Source: Stenotrophomonas acidaminiphila (GTDB lineage Bacteria > Pseudomonadota > Gammaproteobacteria > Xanthomonadales > Xanthomonadaceae). From it: a stretch of 64,000 bases of DNA. Below, one piece after another: positions 60,460-64,000 of this stretch. Within the stretch, counting starts at the first letter, position 1, and every line of letters starts with the position of its first letter. The notes under the pieces are model-generated. The model worked only from the letters and a program-made list of their open reading frames with translations, was not told the origin of the DNA and made no database searches. A program made the position numbers and the translations under genes. The stretch is from the NCBI GenBank assembly GCA_002951995.1, contig CP019797.1, positions 2,712,501 to 2,776,500 of the forward strand, given 5' to 3'.

Positions 60460-62551
60460 TACGGTCGCGCACCTGGATGTTGAAGCACAGCACCGCGGCG
60501 TTGAAGTCGCGGTCCAGGTAGTCCACGCGTTCGATGTTGGACTGGCTCTGGGCGATGGCCGCGGCCAGCTGCGCCAGCACCCCGGTGCCGTTCTCCACTT
60601 CCACCACCAGCGCGGTGTCGTAGTCGCCGACCACGCTGCTGTCCCAGCCGATCGGCACCCAGCGCTCGGGCGACTTGCGCAGCTCGGCCAGGTTCGGGCA
60701 GTCCATGCGATGCACCACGATGCCCTTGCCGGCGGTGTGGTAGCCCATGATCTCGTCGCCCGGGATCGGCTGGCAGCAGCCGGCGAAGCTGACCACGCCG
60801 CGCTCGCTGCCGTTGATCAGGATCTTTTCCTGCGCCCGCTGCGTGGTACCGCCGGCGCGCGGCTCGCCATGCGCCATCAGCGCCTGCGCGGCCTGGGTGG
60901 GCATCCAGTTGCCAAGCGCGACGTCGGCCAGGAACGCTTCCAGGCGCGGGTAGCGGTGCTCGCCCAGGAACGCATCCAGCCGCCCCTTGGGCAGGCGCTC
61001 GATCGAGCTGTCCATCGCTTCCAGCGCGCGGTCGAGCATGCGGTGGCCCAGCTGCACGGCGTCCTCGTGCTCGAGCTGCTTGAGCTGGTGGCGGATGGCG
61101 GTACGCGCCTTGGAGCTGACCACGAACTCCAGCCATTGTGGCTTGGGCGTGGCCGAGCGCGCGGTGATCACTTCCACCGTCTGCCCGCTGGCCAGCTTGG
61201 TGCGCAGCGGCACCAGCTTCTTGTCCACGCGCGAGGCCACCGCGCGGTTGCCGATGTCGGTGTGCACCGCATAGGCGAAGTCGAGCGCAGTGGAGTTGCG
61301 CGGCAACGCCAGGATCTTGCCCTTGGGCGTGAACAGGTAGACCTCGTCCGGGAACAGGTCGACCTTGACGTTGTCCAGGAATTCCAGCGACGAACCGGCC
61401 GAGCGCTGCGAATCGATCAGCTCGACGATCCACGCGTGCGCGCGGCTCTGCGCGCTGTTGGGCGAATCGCCGCCGAACTTGTAGGTCCAATGCGCGGCCA
61501 CGCCGCGCTCGGCGATCAGGTCCATCTCCTCGGTGCGGATCTGCACCTCGATCGGCGAGCCGTAGGGCCCGAACAGCACCGTGTGCAGCGACTGGTAACC
61601 GTTGGCCTTGGGGATGGCGATGAAATCGCGGAAGCGCCCGTCCAGCGGCTTGAACGCGGCGTGCACCGCGCCCAGCGCGTGGTAGCAGCTGGGCACCGAG
61701 CGCATCACCAGGCGGAAACCGAACACGTCCATCACCTGGTCGAAGGTTTTGTTCTCCTCGCGCATCTTGGTGTAGATGCTCCAGGGCGTCTTGATGCGGC
61801 TGACCAGGCGGTGTTCCAGCCCTTCGCGCGCCAGCCGCTGCGACAACTGCACCTCGACCTGCGCCATCGCCTCGCGGCGCACCACCGGCTGGCTGCGGAT
61901 GTGCTTTTCCAGGATGGCGTGGCGCCACGGGTACAGCGCCTTGAAACCCAGGTTCTGCAGCTCGGACTTGATCAGGCTCATGCCCAGGCGCTGGGCGATG
62001 GGGGCGTAGATATCCAGCGTTTCCATCGCGATGCGGCGCCGCGCCTCAGCGCTCTGCGCGCCCAGCGTGCGCATGTTGTGCAGGCGGTCGGCCAGCTTGA
62101 TCATGATCACGCGCAGGTCGCGCGACATGGCCAGCAGCATCTTGCGGAAGCTCTCGGCCGCCGCTTCCTGGCGGTCGCGGAAGCGCAGCTTGTCCAGCTT
62201 GGTGACGCCTTCGACAAGCTCGGCGACGGTCTGCCCGAACTCGCCGGCCAGCTCGTCGTAGGTCAGCGGGGTGTCTTCGATGGTGTCGTGCAGGATCGCC
62301 GCGACCAGCGCCTCCACGTCCAGCCCGAGCTCGGCCAGGATGCCGGCCACCGCCACCGGATGGGTGATGTAGGGCTCACCGGACTTGCGGGTCTGGCCCG
62401 CATGCGCGGACGCGCCCACTTCCCAGGCACGGCGCAGCATCGGCAGCTGCTCGGCGGGCAGGTAACTGGCTGCGCGTTCGAGTTGGAGTACGTAGTCCGG
62501 CACCGCGCCACCCGCGGGCGCAGCGACCTGGGCAGAGGGTCCTGGGTTCAT
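60392..62551 (-). CDS. spoT: Bifunctional (p)ppGpp synthetase/hydrolase SpoT
   Basis: Makes and degrades the alarmone (p)ppGpp. 719 residues from ATG 62551. Hydrolase domain: H88-D89 in ILHDTIEDT and KLADRLHNMRTL, intact. Synthetase: RIKTPWSIYTKM, DVFGFRLVM, and YQSLHTVLFGP. TGS domain: VYLFTPKGKILALP; ACT domain at the C-terminus (ALVVEVENGTGVLAQLAAAI). Both activities appear intact. The extreme 3' end is duplicated downstream. A terminator lies between rpoZ and this gene, so it probably has its own promoter in the 256 bp upstream. Confidence 0.97.
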   Translation of the reverse strand: MNPGPSAQVAAPAGGAVPDYVLQLERAASYLPAEQLPMLRRAWEVGASAHAGQTRKSGEPYITHPVAVAGILAELGLDVEALVAAILHDTIEDTPLTYDELAGEFGQTVAELVEGVTKLDKLRFRDRQEAAAESFRKMLLAMSRDLRVIMIKLADRLHNMRTLGAQSAEARRRIAMETLDIYAPIAQRLGMSLIKSELQNLGFKALYPWRHAILEKHIRSQPVVRREAMAQVEVQLSQRLAREGLEHRLVSRIKTPWSIYTKMREENKTFDQVMDVFGFRLVMRSVPSCYHALGAVHAAFKPLDGRFRDFIAIPKANGYQSLHTVLFGPYGSPIEVQIRTEEMDLIAERGVAAHWTYKFGGDSPNSAQSRAHAWIVELIDSQRSAGSSLEFLDNVKVDLFPDEVYLFTPKGKILALPRNSTALDFAYAVHTDIGNRAVASRVDKKLVPLRTKLASGQTVEVITARSATPKPQWLEFVVSSKARTAIRHQLKQLEHEDAVQLGHRMLDRALEAMDSSIERLPKGRLDAFLGEHRYPRLEAFLADVALGNWMPTQAAQALMAHGEPRAGGTTQRAQEKILINGSERGVVSFAGCCQPIPGDEIMGYHTAGKGIVVHRMDCPNLAELRKSPERWVPIGWDSSVVGDYDTALVVEVENGTGVLAQLAAAIAQSQSNIERVDYLDRDFNAAVLCFNIQVRDRTHLAEVMRRLRRLSVVQSVRRQ

Positions 62552-62758
62552 GGCTGGGAAGATATGCCAGCAGCACCCACACGGCAACGCCAAAGACGCG
62601 GCATCGCGCTGGCGCCGCCGCCCCACGGCCTGCATTGCGGGCGACGGGCCCCGTCCTGTTCATCGCCGCGCCGCTTCGCAGCGCCGACTGGCACACGAAG
62701 GCTTTCCTGCAGACGCGTCCGGGGCATGGAATGCAGGGTGCCGGGCGCCCATAACGCA

Positions 62759-62783
62759 GACAGCCCGCACGTGGCGGGCTGTC
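62759..62783 (-). terminator. Hairpin between rpoZ and spoT
   Basis: Ten-base perfect arms GACAGCCCGC and GCGGGCTGTC with a five-base loop, 24 bp beyond the rpoZ stop. There is no strong T-tract, so it may attenuate rather than fully terminate. Confidence 0.7.
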
Positions 62784-62807
62784 GATGCACAGCGATGACC
62801 CGGCGGA

Positions 62808-63107
62808 TCAGTCGTCGTTCTTGGACATATCCTCGTCGGCGACGACTTCGGCGGCGGCCCATTCCAGCGCCTCGCGCTCGGCGCGCTCGCGCTCGGCCTT
62901 CTCGACTTCCTCGATCAGCGCGTTGTCGATCTTGCGCGCGGCGATCTCGCGCAGCGCCAGCACGGTCGGCTTGTCCTCGGTCTCGCTGTTGTCGAGGGTG
63001 GCCTGCACGCCGTTGGCCAGCTGGCGGGCGCGCTTGGACGCCATCATGACCAGCTCGAAACGGTTGTTAACGACTTCCAGGCAATCTTCTACGGTAATGC
63101 GGGCCAT
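62808..63107 (-). CDS. rpoZ: RNA polymerase omega subunit
   Basis: 99 residues; assembly factor of RNA polymerase and part of one ppGpp binding site, which fits its place next to spoT. Conserved start [20 protein letters not shown], then [10 protein letters not shown] and [11 protein letters not shown]; the C-terminus is acidic and variable. Confidence 0.97.
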   Translation of the reverse strand: MARITVEDCLEVVNNRFELVMMASKRARQLANGVQATLDNSETEDKPTVLALREIAARKIDNALIEEVEKAERERAEREALEWAAAEVVADEDMSKNDD

Positions 63108-63294
63108 GCGAGCTCCCGGCGACCAGCAGCGGCCGCTCGATCGGATGAGGGAAAGGTCGGGGATTGTACAGGCCGATGCCCCGGGATACAAATCGCCACT
63201 GCCCCGGGTCCTTTGGAATCAATCAGTTGCCTGCCCGGCCGGCACCGGCGGCCGCCCCATGGCGGCGGCGGCACCCGGCCCGGGCCGCCGCGGC

Positions 63295-63906
63295 TCAGTC
63301 CAGCAGCGAGCGGATCAGGCCGCCATGGCGGGCCTGCTGCTGCGCCCGGCGCAGGCGGCTGGCGGTGAAGATGGCGCACATCTCGTCCACCGCGGTGTCG
63401 AACACCTCATTGACGATCACGTAGTCGAATTCGTCGTAGTGCAGCATTTCCTCGCGCGCGGCCGCCAGCCGCTGCGCCATCACCGCCTCGCTGTCCTGGC
63501 CGCGCTTGCGCATGCGGTCGTCCAGCGCCTGCTTGGAGGGCGGCAGGATGAATACGCTGACCGCGTCGGGCACTTTTTCGCGCACCTGGCGCGCGCCCTG
63601 CCAGTCGATCTCCAGCAGCACGTCCTTGCCGGCGGCCAGCTGCGGCTCCACCGACTGCCGCGCGGTGCCCTTCCAGTCGCCGTGCACGCGGGCGTACTCG
63701 AAGAAATCGCCGGCGGCGATCATGCGCTCGAACTCCGCGGCGCTGACGAAATGGTAGTGGCGGCCGTTCTCTTCGCCCGGGCGCATCGCCCGCGAGGTGA
63801 AGGAAATGGACAGCGCGATCTGCGCATCGCGCGCCAGGGTGGCGTTGACGAGGCTGCTTTTGCCGGCACCGGAGGGAGCCGCGACGATGAAGAGGGTGCC
63901 ACGCAT
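63295..63906 (-). CDS. gmk: Guanylate kinase
   Basis: Phosphorylates GMP to GDP. 203 residues from ATG 63906. P-loop APSGAGKSS (10-18), GMP-binding SFTSRAMRPGEENGRHYHF, and the LEIDWQGARQV segment. Order gmk-rpoZ-spoT is usual for gammaproteobacteria. A longer open frame upstream adds non-conserved residues. Confidence 0.97.
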   Translation of the reverse strand: MRGTLFIVAAPSGAGKSSLVNATLARDAQIALSISFTSRAMRPGEENGRHYHFVSAAEFERMIAAGDFFEYARVHGDWKGTARQSVEPQLAAGKDVLLEIDWQGARQVREKVPDAVSVFILPPSKQALDDRMRKRGQDSEAVMAQRLAAAREEMLHYDEFDYVIVNEVFDTAVDEMCAIFTASRLRRAQQQARHGGLIRSLLD

Positions 63907-63963
63907 CGCGCGGATCTCCGGGTCGATGGTTCGGGCGGCGCACGATAACCAGCCCGGGCCGTC

Positions 63964-64000
63964 GCTGCAAATGCCGGGGCCGGGGCCGGGCATTTGCAGC
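63964..64000. repeat. 12-bp perfect inverted repeat at window edge
   Basis: Arms GCTGCAAATGCC (63964-63975) and GGCATTTGCAGC (63989-64000) flank 13 bases of G/C (GGGGCCGGGGCCG). It lies upstream of gmk and may be the terminator of the gene beyond the window or part of a larger repeat cut by the edge. Confidence 0.75.

Overview
The window is a GC-rich (roughly 70% by eye) chromosomal segment of a gammaproteobacterium, most likely family Xanthomonadaceae/Lysobacteraceae (the Xanthomonas, Stenotrophomonas, Pseudoxanthomonas, Luteimonas, Lysobacter group). The evidence is the gene content and order: a cys cluster with cysB and cysG, a glycolysis cluster with class I aldolase, moxR-DUF58-bat genes next to pilMNOPQ and a divergent ponA, and gmk-rpoZ-spoT together with ridA-recG. 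GTAG-headed REP palindromes like those known from Stenotrophomonas also fit. Genus and species cannot be fixed from the sequence. I found no tRNA or rRNA gene, CRISPR array, insertion sequence or prophage; this is mostly housekeeping chromosome with small accessory islands.

Layout. 1-6.2 kb: sulfate assimilation, with cysN (cut by the window edge) and cysD on the minus strand diverging from cysJ, cysI and cysH. 6.2-10.5 kb: accessory island with a BLUF photoreceptor, an OprC-like copper TonB receptor, a His/Met-rich DUF2946-type protein and a membrane protein with an OB-like domain. 10.9-15.3 kb: cysB diverging from cysG and cysK, then a macrodomain protein. 15.6-26.4 kb: minus-strand carbon metabolism (aldolase, pyruvate kinase, HAD phosphatase, pgk, gap) interrupted by a GNAT enzyme and a coupled DUF3999/DUF2339 pair. 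26.6-34.6 kb: ompW behind a perfect FNR/Anr box, S1/P1 nuclease, a BlaI/M56-TonB/lipoprotein triad with a palindromic operator, an acetyl-CoA hydrolase-type enzyme, VOC proteins and a Sel1 protein. 34.7-38.3 kb: transketolase and a dicarboxylate symporter. 38.4-45.3 kb: tightly overlapping moxR-DUF58-DUF4381-batA-batB/TPR-batD operon. 45.4-53 kb: pilMNOPQ and divergent ponA. 53-64 kb: uncharacterised gene, hairpin repeat array, gltA, rpmE2, nucleoside hydrolase, ridA-recG, then spoT, rpoZ and gmk.

How the genes work together. Sulfate is activated by CysDN, reduced through CysH and CysJI (siroheme from CysG) and built into cysteine by CysK, with CysB as the likely activator. Aldolase, Pgk, Gap and Pyk with transketolase make a central-carbon block feeding citrate synthase. 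PilMNOPQ and PBP1A act in the same envelope zone.

The most important caveat: at least seven genes (cysD start, cysH start, the DUF2946-type gene, cysB, the DUF3999 gene, batB/TPR, moxR) each become intact if one G or C is added to a short G/C run. All shifts are in the same direction. This looks like systematic homopolymer under-calling in the assembly rather than gene decay, and coordinates of those genes are given for the sequence as printed. The most interesting non-coding structures are a 74-bp tandem array of terminator-like hairpins (53.8-54.0 kb), a 164-bp tandem duplication carrying the 3' end of spoT and a REP (60.1-60.5 kb), a nested palindromic BlaI operator (30.69 kb), and a REP whose GTAG supplies a stop codon (28.46 kb).
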